From NCBI RefSeq assembly GCF_003610375.1, contig NZ_RAPZ01000010.1:1090161-1154160 (forward strand): a stretch of 64,000 nt of DNA, given 5' to 3'. The stretch is from Sphingomonas sp. PP-CC-1A-547 (GTDB taxonomy: Bacteria > Pseudomonadota > Alphaproteobacteria > Sphingomonadales > Sphingomonadaceae). A program made the translations under genes and the position numbers. Below, in pieces: positions 18,961-29,626 of this stretch (position 1 is the stretch's first letter; the number at the start of each line of letters is the position of its first letter). Below the pieces are notes generated by a model. The model had not been told where the DNA came from and ran no database searches. It was given only the letters and a program-made list of their open reading frames with translations.

Positions 18961-20075
18961 ACCCGCATCGGCATCAGCACGTACAACGCGGGCGACTTGT
19001 CGTTTTCGCGGATCAGCGTCGGGGCGGCGGCGTCGGCGAGGTGGACCTCGACCATGTCGCCGTCGATCTGTGCGAGGATGTCCATCAGATAACGGCTGTT
19101 GAAGCCGATCTCGAACGGGAGCGCGACGTAATCGCCGGGGACTTCCTCCGCGGCGGTGCCGTTTTCGGGCGAGGTCACCGACAGCGTAATCTTGTCGCGG
19201 TCGAGCGCCATCTTCACCGCGCGCGTCTTCTCGGTAGCGATCGTGGAGACGCGGTCGACACCCTCCATGAAGCTTTTCGGGTCGATCTTGAGAATCTTGT
19301 CGTTGCCGGTCGGGATCACGCGGCTGTAATCGGGGAAGGTGCCGTCGATCAGCTTCGAGGTCAGGATCGCCTGGCCGAGATCGAAGCGGATCTTGGTCGG
19401 CGACAGCGACACACCCACCGAGCCGTCGACCTCATCGAGCAGCTTGCGCAACTCGCCGATGCATTTGCGCGGCACGATCACGTCGGGCATCGATTCGGCG
19501 CCCTCGGGACGCGGCAGCGTGACACGCGCGAGGCGGTGGCCGTCGGTCGCGGCGGCCTTCAGCACCGGGTTCGAGCTGTCGCCGTCCGCGACGTGCAGGA
19601 AGATGCCGTTGAGATAATAACGCGTCTCTTCGGTCGAGATCGCGAAGCGCGTCTTGTCGATGATCTGCTTGAGCGTTTCGGCGGGCAGCTCGAACTGGGT
19701 CGGCAACTCACCTTCGGCAATCACCGGGAAATCGTCGCGCGGCAGCGTGCCGAGCGAGAAGCGGGCGCGGCCTGCGACGATGCTCATCCGGCCTTCCGAC
19801 GCGGCGAGCTGGACCTGCGAGCCTTCCGGCAGCTTACGCGCGATGTCGAACAGCGTGTGCGCGGACACGGTCGTCGCGCCGGCCTGGTCGACGGCTGCCG
19901 CGATCGATTCGTTGATCTGCAAGTCGAGGTCGGTCGCCATCAGTTTGAGCGTGCCCTCGGCGGTCGCCTCGATCAGCACGTTCGACAGGATGGGGATGGT
20001 GTTGCGCCGCTCCACCACGGACTGGACATGGCTCAGCCCCTTGAGGAGCGTTGCGCGTTCGATCGTCGCCTTCAT
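18957..20075 (-). CDS. dnaN: DNA polymerase III beta subunit (sliding clamp)
   Basis: Ring-shaped processivity clamp of the replicase, 372 residues, standard length with three repeated domains. It begins MKATIERATLLKGLSHVQSVVERRNTIPILSNV, the family N-terminus, and ends in the typical [17 protein letters not shown] upstream supports the ATG at 20075 rather than a start 15 codons earlier. dnaA is not in the window. Downstream on the same strand come the YbjQ-like gene, COQ4 and recF, a loosened version of the dnaN-recF-gyrB order. Confidence 0.97.
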   Translation of the reverse strand: MKATIERATLLKGLSHVQSVVERRNTIPILSNVLIEATAEGTLKLMATDLDLQINESIAAAVDQAGATTVSAHTLFDIARKLPEGSQVQLAASEGRMSIVAGRARFSLGTLPRDDFPVIAEGELPTQFELPAETLKQIIDKTRFAISTEETRYYLNGIFLHVADGDSSNPVLKAAATDGHRLARVTLPRPEGAESMPDVIVPRKCIGELRKLLDEVDGSVGVSLSPTKIRFDLGQAILTSKLIDGTFPDYSRVIPTGNDKILKIDPKSFMEGVDRVSTIATEKTRAVKMALDRDKITLSVTSPENGTAAEEVPGDYVALPFEIGFNSRYLMDILAQIDGDMVEVHLADAAAPTLIRENDKSPALYVLMPMRV

Positions 20076-20145
20076 CGTAATTCCCCCCGCCACCGCAGCC
20101 GGACTCGGGGCTGGGGGCAATCCGCAGATGGCTTACCCAACAACA

Positions 20146-20173
20146 AAGGGTCGGAGCAAGCGCCCCGACCCTT
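20146..20173 (-). terminator. Intrinsic terminator after outer-membrane barrel gene
   Basis: AAGGGTCGG (20146-20154) pairs perfectly with CCGACCCTT (20165-20173). On the minus strand it comes 33 bases after the barrel protein stop and is followed by TGTTGTTGGG, only partly T-rich. Confidence 0.65.
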
Positions 20174-20205
20174 CTTTGATCACGGTAAACGTCGCGTTAA
20201 AGCGA

Positions 20206-20859
20206 TCAGAAGCGGAAGCCGTAGCTCGCCACGACCTGATGACGGTCGGTATCGACGTCGAAGCGGCTGCTGGTGCCGCCGGTCGCATAGTCGATATTGC
20301 CGCGCTCATAGTTCGAATAGCGGTATTCGAGCTTGGCATAGCTGTTCGGGCCCATCGCGTGCTCGGCGCCCGCACCGACGCGCCAGCCGTCGAGCTTGAA
20401 ATTATTGTCGGTGGTCTGGCTGGTGCTGCCGGCGAGCACTTCGAGCTTCGAGTTGGTGTAACCGCCCTTGATGTACAGCATCGTCGTCGGTGCGACGACA
20501 TAGCCCGCGCGCGCGCCGACATAGATGTCGCGGCCCTGCTTGACGCGGCCATAGCCGAAGTCGCTGGTGTAATCGTTGCGGTCGCTCTTCGCGGTCGAGC
20601 CGGTCAGTTCGGCTTCGGCGCCGAGCACGATGTTGTCCGACGTCGCGATATCGTAGCCGATGCCGCCGCCGTACAACAGGCCGTCGATCTTCTGGTCGTC
20701 GCGCCCGTTGTTGTTGGACACGCTGCTGCCGGCGCCGGTGTGGTCGTAGCCGAGCGTGGCCTCGACACGAGGGCCGGTGAAGGTCGGGTTGGTCTGCGCG
20801 AGCGCGGGGGCTGCGACTGCGGTGGTGGCGAGCAGCGAGACGGCGATAAGCGTACGCAT
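20206..20859 (-). CDS. Outer-membrane beta-barrel protein
   Basis: A 217-residue porin-like small barrel. The signal peptide is MRTLIAVSLLATTAVAAPALA, then alternating hydrophobic strands up to the C-terminal VVASYGFRF, which ends in Phe as outer-membrane barrels do. Motifs such as GWRVGAGAEHAMGPNSYAKL and EYRYSNYERG match the OmpW/Omp25/Omp31-like opacity family (8 strands). Probably a structural outer-membrane protein; ligand unknown. GGAGTAAC precedes the start. Monocistronic with its own terminator. Confidence 0.88.
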   Translation of the reverse strand: MRTLIAVSLLATTAVAAPALAQTNPTFTGPRVEATLGYDHTGAGSSVSNNNGRDDQKIDGLLYGGGIGYDIATSDNIVLGAEAELTGSTAKSDRNDYTSDFGYGRVKQGRDIYVGARAGYVVAPTTMLYIKGGYTNSKLEVLAGSTSQTTDNNFKLDGWRVGAGAEHAMGPNSYAKLEYRYSNYERGNIDYATGGTSSRFDVDTDRHQVVASYGFRF

Positions 20860-20999
20860 TGGGGTTACTCCTTACTAAACTGGCACCCCATTACGCGGGG
20901 CGGACCGCTCCAATGGACCAACCGCGCGGGCGTTGCATGAACCCCAGATAAACGCGAAAATCCGTTGCTTTTGCGCCACAGGGGGTTGAAACGCGGGCC

Positions 21000-21683
21000 A
21001 TGATTCCAAGCCAACGGCAGGGTGAAGTGAACGCCCGATCAACCGACATTCCGGCCCTACGGAAAGGTCGCGATTTCGTCGCGCGGCACGGCGAAACCGT
21101 GTTCAATGCGGCGCATCGGTTGCAGGGGAATGCCGCGCATACGCCGTTGACGCGCGCTGGGTTCGCGCAGGCAGACGAACTTGGGCGGGCGTTAAGGGAA
21201 CTGCTGGGGGTGAAGCCGGCGCTGACGTTGTGGGCGTCGCCGACCGGGCGGGCCTTGCAGACGCTCGCAGTGATCTGCGAACATCTGGAGCTGGACTGGC
21301 ATGATGCGCGGACCGATCCGCGGCTGGTCGAGATCGACATGGGGTCGTGGGGCGGGCGCTATTATGCGGACGTCGTCGACGAGGTCGGGCCGGTGATGCT
21401 GCCGGGGGGGACGTTGAAACCTTCGCCGGATGGCGAGACCTATGCAGAGATCGCGGCACGAGTCGGCGGGTGGCTGGCGGATACGGCGGAAGATGCGGGC
21501 GACCGGCTGGTGATCATGCACGGGATTTCGAGTCGGGTGATGCTGGGGGTGATGACCGGGGCGGCGGTCGATCCGTTGCTGGGCGCGCCGGTTGCGAGGG
21601 GGTTGCCGCAGGGGTCGGTTACGCTGGTCGAGAATGGACGCGCGACGGTGCCGCATCTGGGTACGGGATTTGCTCCGGCGTGA
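21000..21683 (+). CDS. Histidine phosphatase family protein
   Basis: A 227-residue phosphoglycerate-mutase-like phosphatase. The catalytic motif is ARHGETVFN (His30), with SPTGRALQT (second conserved Arg), the acidic EIDMGSWGGR segment and the second catalytic His in IMHGISSR. The substrate cannot be told from sequence. An in-frame start a few codons downstream is possible, because the first 20 residues are not conserved. Its stop overlaps the GTG of the next gene (GTGA). Confidence 0.88.
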   Translation: MIPSQRQGEVNARSTDIPALRKGRDFVARHGETVFNAAHRLQGNAAHTPLTRAGFAQADELGRALRELLGVKPALTLWASPTGRALQTLAVICEHLELDWHDARTDPRLVEIDMGSWGGRYYADVVDEVGPVMLPGGTLKPSPDGETYAEIAARVGGWLADTAEDAGDRLVIMHGISSRVMLGVMTGAAVDPLLGAPVARGLPQGSVTLVENGRATVPHLGTGFAPA

Positions 21684-22153
21684 AAATCGCGGTCCTGCTG
21701 GCGTTGGCGATCGCTGCTCCCGCGGCGGCGCGTGACACGATCGGCATCTACCAGGGATGGGGAGCGTTTCGCGATGCGAGTCCGGCGCGGTGTTACGCGA
21801 TTGCGCGGCCGGTGATGGCGGGGGGGCGTGCCTCGGGGTTTGCCAGCGTCGCGACGTGGCCGAAGCGGGGTCTGCGCGCGTCCTTGTATGTGCGGCTCAG
21901 TCGCGAGCCTGATCGGTCGGCGGGGGTGACGCTGACGGTCGGCGAGCGGCGATTCGCGCTGGTGGCAAGCGGGTTGAATGCGTGGGCTGGTGATGCGCCT
22001 AGCGATCGAGCGATCGTGGCGGCGATGCGGTCGGGGCGGAGCATGAGCGTGGAGGCGGTCGGCGCCGGGGGGCGGCCGTTCGTCGATGTGTATGCGCTGT
22101 CGGGCGCGGCGACGGCGGTTGATGCGGCTGTGTTGGCGTGTAGCGGGGGGTGA
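21680..22153 (+). CDS. Secreted hypothetical protein, possibly IalB-like
   Basis: A 157-residue exported protein beginning with GTG (VKIAVLLALAIAAPAAARD), a clear signal peptide cleaved near residue 18. The mature part has WGAFRDASPARCYAIARP and VATWPKRGLRASLYVRLSR and two cysteines, an arrangement that recalls invasion-associated locus B proteins, but the match is weak. Translationally coupled to the histidine phosphatase (GTGA overlap). Followed by a family C repeat element. Confidence 0.75.
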   Translation: MKIAVLLALAIAAPAAARDTIGIYQGWGAFRDASPARCYAIARPVMAGGRASGFASVATWPKRGLRASLYVRLSREPDRSAGVTLTVGERRFALVASGLNAWAGDAPSDRAIVAAMRSGRSMSVEAVGAGGRPFVDVYALSGAATAVDAAVLACSGG

Positions 22154-22182
22154 AACTTCGGGCGAGCCTCCCACCCACTGGT

Positions 22183-22290
22183 ACCACCCCGGCGAAGGCC
22201 GGGGCCCAATTGGGGGACGGGAATGACGACACTCAGTTCTCCGTTACAACGACCTTTCCAATTGGGCCCCGGCCTTCGCCGGGGTGGTGG
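22183..22290. repeat. 108-base paired palindromic element (family C), reverse copy
   Basis: Same element as at 14723-14831 in the opposite orientation: CCACCCCGGCGAAGGCCGGGGCCCAATTGG at the left, its complement at the right, and a spacer that on the other strand starts TTGGAAAGGTCG and ends GTCCCCCAATTGG. It fills most of the gap before rlmN. Confidence 0.85.
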
Positions 22291-22387
22291 CTCTTTCTCG
22301 AGTAACTGCGGAGTGACTGCGAAGCGATTCTGGCGTGCGTCCTGCAGCCAGTAGAAAAATCACGAAAATTCCGCTACGGGCTCGCGC

Positions 22388-23593
22388 ATGCAGACCGCCG
22401 CGAACCTCATGCCCATTCCGGGGCACATCGATCCCGTGCCCGTTCCCCGCAGCTTCGTGCCGCGCAGCGATGGGCGGATCGACTTGCTCGGGCTGTCGCT
22501 CGCCGATCTGCGGATGGCGCTGGAGACATCGCAGCTTGAGGAGAAGCAGGCCAAGCTGCGCGCGAAACAGCTGTGGCACTGGATCTACAATCGCGGTGCG
22601 ACCGAGTTCTCGGCGATGACCGATATCTCGAAGACGATGCACCCGTGGCTGGAGCAGCGCTTCGTGATCAGCCGGCCGAACGTGGTCGAGGCTCAAGTGT
22701 CGACCGACGGGACGCGGAAGTGGCTGCTGCGGTCGGACGATGCGCAGGATTACGAGATGGTGTTCATCCCCGACGCGGATCGCGGTACGTTGTGCGTGTC
22801 GAGCCAGGTCGGCTGCACGCTCAACTGCACCTTCTGCCACACCGGCACGATGCGGCTGGTGCGCAATTTGACGCCCGCCGAGATCGTCGGCCAGGTAATG
22901 CTCGCGCGCGATTCGCTGGGCGAATGGCCGAGCCAGCCCGAGGGCCGCATGCTCACCAACATCGTGATGATGGGGATGGGCGAGCCGCTGTATAATTTCG
23001 AGAATGTCCGCGACGCGCTGAAGCTGGTGATGGACGGCGCGGGGCTCGCGCTGAGCCGGCGGCGGATCACGTTGTCGACCAGCGGCGTAGTGCCGATGAT
23101 GGCGCGTGCGGGGGCCGAGATCGGCGTGAACCTCGCCGTATCGCTGCACGCGGTTACCAAGGAAGTGCGCGACGAGATCGTGCCGCTCAACCGCAAGTAC
23201 GGCATCGAGGAATTGTTGCAGGCGTGCGCGGACTATCCGGGCACCAACAACGCGCGCCGCATCACGTTCGAGTATGTGATGCTGAAGGACAAGAACGACT
23301 CCGACGACGACGCGCGCGAGCTGGTGCGGTTGCTGCGGAAGTACGAGCTGCCGGCGAAGGTGAACCTCATTCCGTTCAACCCGTGGCCGGGCGCGCAATA
23401 CGAGTGCTCGACGCCCGAGCGGATCAAGTCGTTCTCGAGCATCGTGTTCGGCGCGGGAATTTCGGCACCGGTGCGGACGCCGCGCGGTCGCGATATCGAT
23501 GCGGCATGCGGGCAGCTGAAGACCGCGTCGGAGAAGAAGAGCCGCGCGCAGATCGATCGCGAGGCCGCCGCCGAGTCCGACGCTTTTGCTTGA
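22388..23593 (+). CDS. rlmN: 23S rRNA (adenine2503-C2)/tRNA methyltransferase RlmN
   Basis: Radical SAM enzyme that methylates A2503 of 23S rRNA and A37 of some tRNAs, 401 residues. The iron-sulfur cluster cysteines are C143, C147 and C150 (GCTLNCTFC), the SAM region is [10 protein letters not shown], and the methyl-carrying cysteine lies in [11 protein letters not shown] near the C-terminus. A basic/acidic tail follows. The ATG at 22388 adds a short non-conserved lead-in. The 3' end overlaps the next frame by 8 bases. Confidence 0.97.
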   Translation: MQTAANLMPIPGHIDPVPVPRSFVPRSDGRIDLLGLSLADLRMALETSQLEEKQAKLRAKQLWHWIYNRGATEFSAMTDISKTMHPWLEQRFVISRPNVVEAQVSTDGTRKWLLRSDDAQDYEMVFIPDADRGTLCVSSQVGCTLNCTFCHTGTMRLVRNLTPAEIVGQVMLARDSLGEWPSQPEGRMLTNIVMMGMGEPLYNFENVRDALKLVMDGAGLALSRRRITLSTSGVVPMMARAGAEIGVNLAVSLHAVTKEVRDEIVPLNRKYGIEELLQACADYPGTNNARRITFEYVMLKDKNDSDDDARELVRLLRKYELPAKVNLIPFNPWPGAQYECSTPERIKSFSSIVFGAGISAPVRTPRGRDIDAACGQLKTASEKKSRAQIDREAAAESDAFA

Positions 23594-24334
23594 GTGGACT
23601 GCGGTCGCGCTGGCGGCAGGGGCTGGGGTTCTCGGCGGGGCGATGAACGCGCTCGCGGGCGGCGGCAGCTTTGCGACAATGCCGACGCTGATCGGGCTCG
23701 GCGTGCCGTCGACGTTTGCGAACGCGACCAGCAACGTCTCGCTCCAGCCGGGCGCGATGGCGAGCGCGTGGGCGTACCGGCATGGGCTCCAGCCGATCTC
23801 CGGCGTCAGCATGAAGACCATGGCGGGGATCACCTTCGTCGGCGGGCTGGTCGGGAGCCTGTTGCTGGTCGCTACGTCGGCACGCGCATTCGACCTGATC
23901 GTGCCGTGGCTGCTGCTGTTCGCGACGCTGGCGATCGCGTTCGGCACGCGCGCGTCGCTGTGGCTGCGGTCGCGGGTCGAGATCGGGCCGAAGTCGCTGG
24001 TCGCGGTGCAGGCGTTGCTGGGGATTTATGGCGGATACTTCGGCGGCGGCGTCGGGCTGATGCTGACCGCTGCGTGGGGGCTGCTGTCTGGCGCGACGCC
24101 CGCGACGCTCGCGCCGCCGCGGACGCTGATGCTGGCGGTCGCGAACCTCGCCGCGACGATCATCTTCATCGCGACCGGCATGGTGGTGTGGGCGTTATGC
24201 GTGCCGATGCTGATCGGCGGGATCGTCGGCGGGCATTTCGGCGCGAAACTCGGCCTGTTGCTGTCGCCGCAGGTGATCCGCGTGTGGACGCTGCTGGTGA
24301 CGATCGCGACGACGATCGTGTTCTTCTACCGCGC

Positions 24335-24344
<10 letters not shown>
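23586..24344 (+). CDS. TauE/SafE family sulfite/anion exporter
   Basis: A 252-residue inner-membrane protein with about 8 hydrophobic segments and the two family repeats. The first is marked by [20 protein letters not shown] (about 18-38) and the second by [15 protein letters not shown]. The family exports sulfite, sulfoacetate or related anions. The start is taken as TTG at 23586, overlapping rlmN, because the first helix needs residues upstream of the internal ATG at 23643; that ATG is the alternative. The 3' end overlaps the convergent ABC gene by 10 bases. Confidence 0.85.
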
Positions 24345-25879
<1,535 letters not shown>

Positions 25880-25889
25880 GCGACCCCCC

Positions 25890-26663
25890 TCATGCGACTA
25901 GCGCCTGGAGGCGTTCGGCCTGCGCGCGCGGCACTTGCACCAGCGCCTGCGCGTCGTCGCCACCCTTGCCGGCGACGAGGTCGGCGGGCGTGGCGTCGGC
26001 GACGATCCGCCCCGCCTTCATCACCAGCACGCGGTCGGCGAGCAGCAGCGCCTCCGCCATGTCGTGCGTGACGAGGATGGTGGTCAGCCCGAGCCGGTCG
26101 TGGAGTTCGCGGATCCGCGTGCCGAGCGCATCGCGCGTGACCGGGTCGAGCGCGCCGAACGCCTCGTCGAGCAGCAGCAGTTTCGCGCCGGGTGCGAGCG
26201 CGCGGGCGATGCCGACACGCTGGCGCTGGCCGCCCGAGAGCGCGTCGGGCATCCGGCTCGCGATGTCGCGGGGCAGGTCGACGAGGTCGAGCAGTTCGCC
26301 GACCTTGGCCTCGTCCGTGCGCCCGGCGATGCGCAGGCCGATCGCGATGTTCTCGGCGATCGTCATATGCGGGAACAGGCCGATATTCTGGAAGACGTAG
26401 CCGATCCGGCGGCGCAGTTCGGGCGCGGGCTCGGCAGCGACGTCGGCACCGTCGATCGTCACGCGGCCTTCGCTCGGCTCGACCAGGCGGTTGAGCGTCT
26501 TCAACAGCGTCGACTTGCCCGAACCGGACGTGCCGACGAGCGCGACGAAACTGCCGCGTGCGATCTCCAGCGAGACCGCGTCGACGGCGATCGTCGTGCC
26601 CCCAGCGCCTGGGTATCTCTTGGTGACGCGTTCGAAAGCGAGCGCTGGGGAATTGTCTGGCAT
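25890..26663 (-). CDS. ABC transporter ATP-binding protein (ProV/OpuA-like)
   Basis: A 257-residue ATPase for the adjacent permease-binding fusion. Walker A is VGTSGSGKSTLLK, Q-loop GYVFQNIGLFPHMT, signature LSGGQRQRVGIARAL, Walker B LLLLDEAFGALD and switch His VTHDMAEAL. The tail is short and lacks the CBS domains of full ProV proteins, so ionic-strength sensing by CBS is absent. The ATG at 26663 is preferred over a start 8 codons upstream. Probably one operon with the fusion gene. Confidence 0.93.
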   Translation of the reverse strand: MPDNSPALAFERVTKRYPGAGGTTIAVDAVSLEIARGSFVALVGTSGSGKSTLLKTLNRLVEPSEGRVTIDGADVAAEPAPELRRRIGYVFQNIGLFPHMTIAENIAIGLRIAGRTDEAKVGELLDLVDLPRDIASRMPDALSGGQRQRVGIARALAPGAKLLLLDEAFGALDPVTRDALGTRIRELHDRLGLTTILVTHDMAEALLLADRVLVMKAGRIVADATPADLVAGKGGDDAQALVQVPRAQAERLQALVA

Positions 26664-26711
26664 CTGCGCGCAGGATGCGGGAAACATACCGGAAAATCAA
26701 ATGGAGAGGGT

Positions 26712-27503
26712 ATGAGCCAGCAGGGCATTTTCATTACCGGCGGCGGATCGGGGATCGGCCGCGCCACCGCGATATTGTTCGCGCGGAAAGGTTGGCGGGT
26801 CGGACTCGCCGACGTCAATTTCGCAGGGCTTGCCGAGACTGCCGCGCTGCTGCCCGCGGGGATGGTCAGCACCTACCAGATGGACGTGCGCGACCGCGAT
26901 GCTTGGGTGGCGTCGCTCGATGCGTTCGTCGCGACCACCGGCGGGCGGCTCGACGTGCTGTTCAACAATGCCGGGATCGGATCGGGCGGACCGCTCGCGG
27001 AGACCGACTTCGCCGAGATCGACCGGGTGATCGCGATCAACCTGGTCGGCGCGCTGAACGGTGCGCGGATCGGCCATGCGTATCTGAAGCGGACGCCGGG
27101 ATCGTGCCTGCTCAACACTGCGTCGGCATCGGCGATCTATGGCTCGGCGGGACTAGCGCCTTATTCCGCGACCAAGTTCGGGGTGCGCGCGATCACCGAG
27201 GCGCTCGACGGCGAATGGGCGGCGGATGGCATCAAGGTGCGTTCGATCGTGCCGAGCTTCATCGACACGCCGCTGCTCGATTCCGCGGCGGGGAACACGA
27301 ACCACTCGATCCGCGAGACGGTGACGGGTGCGGGGCTGGAACTGACCGGGGTGGACAAGGTCGCGGAGGCGGCCTGGGCCGCAGTGCACGGCGATAAGGT
27401 ACACACTTTCGTGGGGAAGACCGCGCACCGGATGGCATTCGCCGCGCGGTGGATGCCGGGTGCGCTGCGCAAGCGCATGCGGCGGGATATGCGGAAGGGC
27501 TGA
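26712..27503 (+). CDS. Short-chain dehydrogenase/reductase (SDR)
   Basis: A 263-residue classical SDR: TGGGSGIGRAT cofactor loop near the N-terminus, NNAGIGSGGP structural motif, catalytic Ser in NTASASAIYG and YSATKFG (Tyr-x3-Lys). The basic C-terminal tail (RKRMRRDMRKG) is unusual and may contact membrane or nucleic acid. NAD(P)-dependent oxidoreductase; substrate unknown. GGAGAGGG precedes the ATG at 26712. Divergent from the ABC ATPase gene. Confidence 0.92.
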   Translation: MSQQGIFITGGGSGIGRATAILFARKGWRVGLADVNFAGLAETAALLPAGMVSTYQMDVRDRDAWVASLDAFVATTGGRLDVLFNNAGIGSGGPLAETDFAEIDRVIAINLVGALNGARIGHAYLKRTPGSCLLNTASASAIYGSAGLAPYSATKFGVRAITEALDGEWAADGIKVRSIVPSFIDTPLLDSAAGNTNHSIRETVTGAGLELTGVDKVAEAAWAAVHGDKVHTFVGKTAHRMAFAARWMPGALRKRMRRDMRKG

Positions 27504-27510
27504 CCACTTG

Positions 27511-27640
27511 ATCCTCCCCCGCCAGGGGGAGGTGGCTGGCACTTGCCAGACGGAGGGGGCGGTACGCGATGACCGAGGTTCCGTGTCCTCCCCCTCCGTC
27601 ACCTTCGGCGCCACCTCCCCCTGGCGGGGGAGGATTGGGG
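27511..27640. repeat. Inverted repeat with CTCCCCCGCCAGGGGGAGG arms (family F)
   Basis: ATCCTCCCCCGCCAGGGGGA at the left and its complement near 27615-27640, with inner AGACGGAGGGGG / CCCCCTCCGTC arms. It forms a large hairpin between the SDR stop and the convergent phhB stop and may serve as a terminator for both. Confidence 0.8.
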
Positions 27641-27647
27641 GTCGGAT

Positions 27648-27944
27648 TCAGGCGTCGCCGACGATGGCGTCGATCGCTTCGGCCATCTCGATATCGCGCG
27701 GTGACAGGCCGCCTGCGTCATGCGTGGTCAACAGGATTTCCACGCGGTTCCAGACGTTCTTCCACTCCGGATGGTGGTTCGCGCGCTCGGCGATCAGCGC
27801 CACCTGCGTCATGAAGCCGAACGCCTCGACGAAATCGGCGAACACGATCGTCCGCGTGATCGCGTCGCGCGCATCGTCGTAATCCCACTCGTCGAGCCCA
27901 TCGAGCGCCTCGGCCCGCTCGGTATCGTTCAGCGCTTCGATCAT
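27648..27944 (-). CDS. phhB: Pterin-4a-carbinolamine dehydratase
   Basis: A 98-residue small enzyme that dehydrates 4a-hydroxytetrahydropterin, regenerating the cofactor of aromatic amino acid hydroxylases. The active-site signature is [20 protein letters not shown] with the later THDAGGLS. Full length for the family. The ATG at 27944 gives [14 protein letters not shown]. No phenylalanine hydroxylase gene is in the window. Divergent from the zincin gene. Confidence 0.93.
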   Translation of the reverse strand: MIEALNDTERAEALDGLDEWDYDDARDAITRTIVFADFVEAFGFMTQVALIAERANHHPEWKNVWNRVEILLTTHDAGGLSPRDIEMAEAIDAIVGDA

Positions 27945-27992
27945 CGGGCTCTCCCTTGCCGCAACAGTTCGCCGACGCGTATGGCTGGCGGC

Positions 27993-28415
27993 ATGAGCGG
28001 GCAAGCGACAATATCCGGGGAGGCCCCCGACGCCGACACGATCGAGGCCATCGCGCGGGCGACGATCGCCAGGCTGCCCGTGCAGTTCGCCGAGCATCTC
28101 GGCGACATCGTGTTCGCGGTCGAGGAGTTTGCCGACGACGAGACGCTGGCGGCGCTGGGCCTCGAACATCCGTTCGACCTGTCGGGACTGTATCACGGCC
28201 GCCCGCTCGGCGAGAAATCGTCGATGGACGTCGCGCCGATGCCCGACCGGATCGTGCTGTACCGCCGCGCGATCCTGGAGGAATGGATCGAGACCGAGGT
28301 GCGCCTCGACGATCTCGTCGCGCATGTGACGATCCACGAGATCGGCCATCATTTCGGCCTGAGCGACGACGATATGCATGCGCTGGAAGACGCCGCCGAA
28401 GATCGGGCCGCGTGA
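27993..28415 (+). CDS. Metallopeptidase family protein (zincin-like, DUF1025)
   Basis: A 140-residue minimal zincin. The HExxH site is [18 protein letters not shown] (about 115-132), followed by the family's characteristic acidic stretch. N-terminal region [15 protein letters not shown] and [11 protein letters not shown] are conserved in the group. Proteolytic activity is likely but unproven. An alternative ATG lies 4 codons upstream. The stop overlaps the ccmA GTG (GTGA), a gene order often seen in alphaproteobacteria. Confidence 0.88.
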   Translation: MSGQATISGEAPDADTIEAIARATIARLPVQFAEHLGDIVFAVEEFADDETLAALGLEHPFDLSGLYHGRPLGEKSSMDVAPMPDRIVLYRRAILEEWIETEVRLDDLVAHVTIHEIGHHFGLSDDDMHALEDAAEDRAA

Positions 28416-28984
28416 GCCTTCGCTTTCGCGACGTGGCGTGCGTACGGGGCGGAAGATTGCTGTTCTCGGGCGTATCGTTCGACCTCGAGCCGGGCGATGC
28501 GGCGATCGTCACCGGGCCCAATGGCGTCGGAAAATCGAGCCTGATCCGCATCGCCGCCGGCCTGCTCACGCCATTCGAAGGCGCCGTGACGTGTGACGCG
28601 AACAAGGCGTTGCTGACCGAAGCGAGCGCGCTCGACTCGGACCGCACGCTGATCGCGGCACTCCGTTTCTGGGCCGCGTTGGACACTGCGCCCGCCCCCG
28701 ATACCCGGATCGCCCACTCCCTGTCCGCACTCGATCTAAATGCGCTCACGGATATTCCGGTCCGCCTGCTGTCGACCGGGCAACGCCGCCGCGCGTCGAT
28801 CGCCCGCGTTGCTGCCAGCGGGGCGCCGGTCTGGCTGCTCGACGAACCCGCCAACGGGCTCGACACGGTGTCGATCGCACGACTGGAAACGCTGATCGCC
28901 GAGCACCGCGCCACCGGCGGGATCGCGCTGGTCGCCACGCATCAGCCGCTGGCACTTCCCCACGCGCAGGAGATCGCGTTGTGA
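28412..28984 (+). CDS. ccmA: Heme exporter ATP-binding protein CcmA
   Basis: A 190-residue ABC ATPase of cytochrome c maturation. It releases the CcmE-heme complex together with CcmB, CcmC and CcmD. Walker [14 protein letters not shown], signature [14 protein letters not shown] (a degenerate form typical of CcmA), Walker [16 protein letters not shown] start in a GTGA overlap with the zincin gene; the stop overlaps ccmB in the same way. ccmC and ccmD are not adjacent. Confidence 0.92.
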   Translation: MSLRFRDVACVRGGRLLFSGVSFDLEPGDAAIVTGPNGVGKSSLIRIAAGLLTPFEGAVTCDANKALLTEASALDSDRTLIAALRFWAALDTAPAPDTRIAHSLSALDLNALTDIPVRLLSTGQRRRASIARVAASGAPVWLLDEPANGLDTVSIARLETLIAEHRATGGIALVATHQPLALPHAQEIAL

Positions 28985-29622
28985 TCGCGCTGATCCGTCG
29001 CGACCTCCGCCGTAGCGTGTCGAGCGGCGGCGCGACATTGGTGGTCGCGTTCTTCCTGCTGGTCGCCACGCTGTTCCCCTTCGCGATCGGCCCCGACGCG
29101 GCGTTGCTCGCGCGGATCGGCGGCGGGGTGATCTGGACCGCGGCAGTGCTTGCGGCCTTGTTGCCGGTCGAGCGCCTCGTCGGTCCCGATCTGGAGGCGG
29201 GGGTGTTCGACCAGTTCGTCGTCCGCGGGATGTCGCTCGCGCTGGTCGCGTTGGCTAAGACGATCGCGCACTGGCTGAGCTTCGGCCCCCCGCTGATGCT
29301 CGCCGCGGTGATCGCCGCCGGCCTGCTCAACCTGTCGGCCGACACGCTGCTCCGCGTCGAGATCGGCCTGCTGATCGGCACGCCCGGCCTCGCCGCACTC
29401 GCGGTCGCGACTAGTGCGCTGGTCGCGGGCGTTCGCGGCGGCGGCGCGGTGACGGGACTCGTGATGTTGCCGCTCGCGGTACCGGTGCTGATCTTCGGCG
29501 CGGGATCGCTCGATCCGACCGGCGGCGCGGGCGCGATCAAGCTGCTCGCCGCGGTCAGCCTCGTTCTCGTTGCGGGCGCACCGTTTCTGGCGGCGGCGGC
29601 GATCCGCGCGGGCATGGACTGA
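28981..29622 (+). CDS. ccmB: Heme exporter protein CcmB
   Basis: A 213-residue inner-membrane permease with about six hydrophobic segments, partner of CcmA in cytochrome c biogenesis. Family regions include LIRRDLRRSVSSGG at the start, the GPDLEAGVFDQ segment and the central GGGAVTGLVMLPLAVPVLIF. GTG start, coupled to ccmA by a GTGA overlap. Complete by length. Confidence 0.92.
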   Translation: MIALIRRDLRRSVSSGGATLVVAFFLLVATLFPFAIGPDAALLARIGGGVIWTAAVLAALLPVERLVGPDLEAGVFDQFVVRGMSLALVALAKTIAHWLSFGPPLMLAAVIAAGLLNLSADTLLRVEIGLLIGTPGLAALAVATSALVAGVRGGGAVTGLVMLPLAVPVLIFGAGSLDPTGGAGAIKLLAAVSLVLVAGAPFLAAAAIRAGMD

Positions 29623-29626
29623 GGCG

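Noticed and set aside
23586..23642. Frameshift between rlmN and the TauE gene
   Set aside because: The first TauE helix continues without interruption upstream of the internal ATG to a TTG, so a coupled alternative start is simpler than a frameshift.
27720..27992. Long N-terminal extension of the zincin gene
   Set aside because: The frame is open but lies antisense to phhB; the conserved family start and normal length support 27993.
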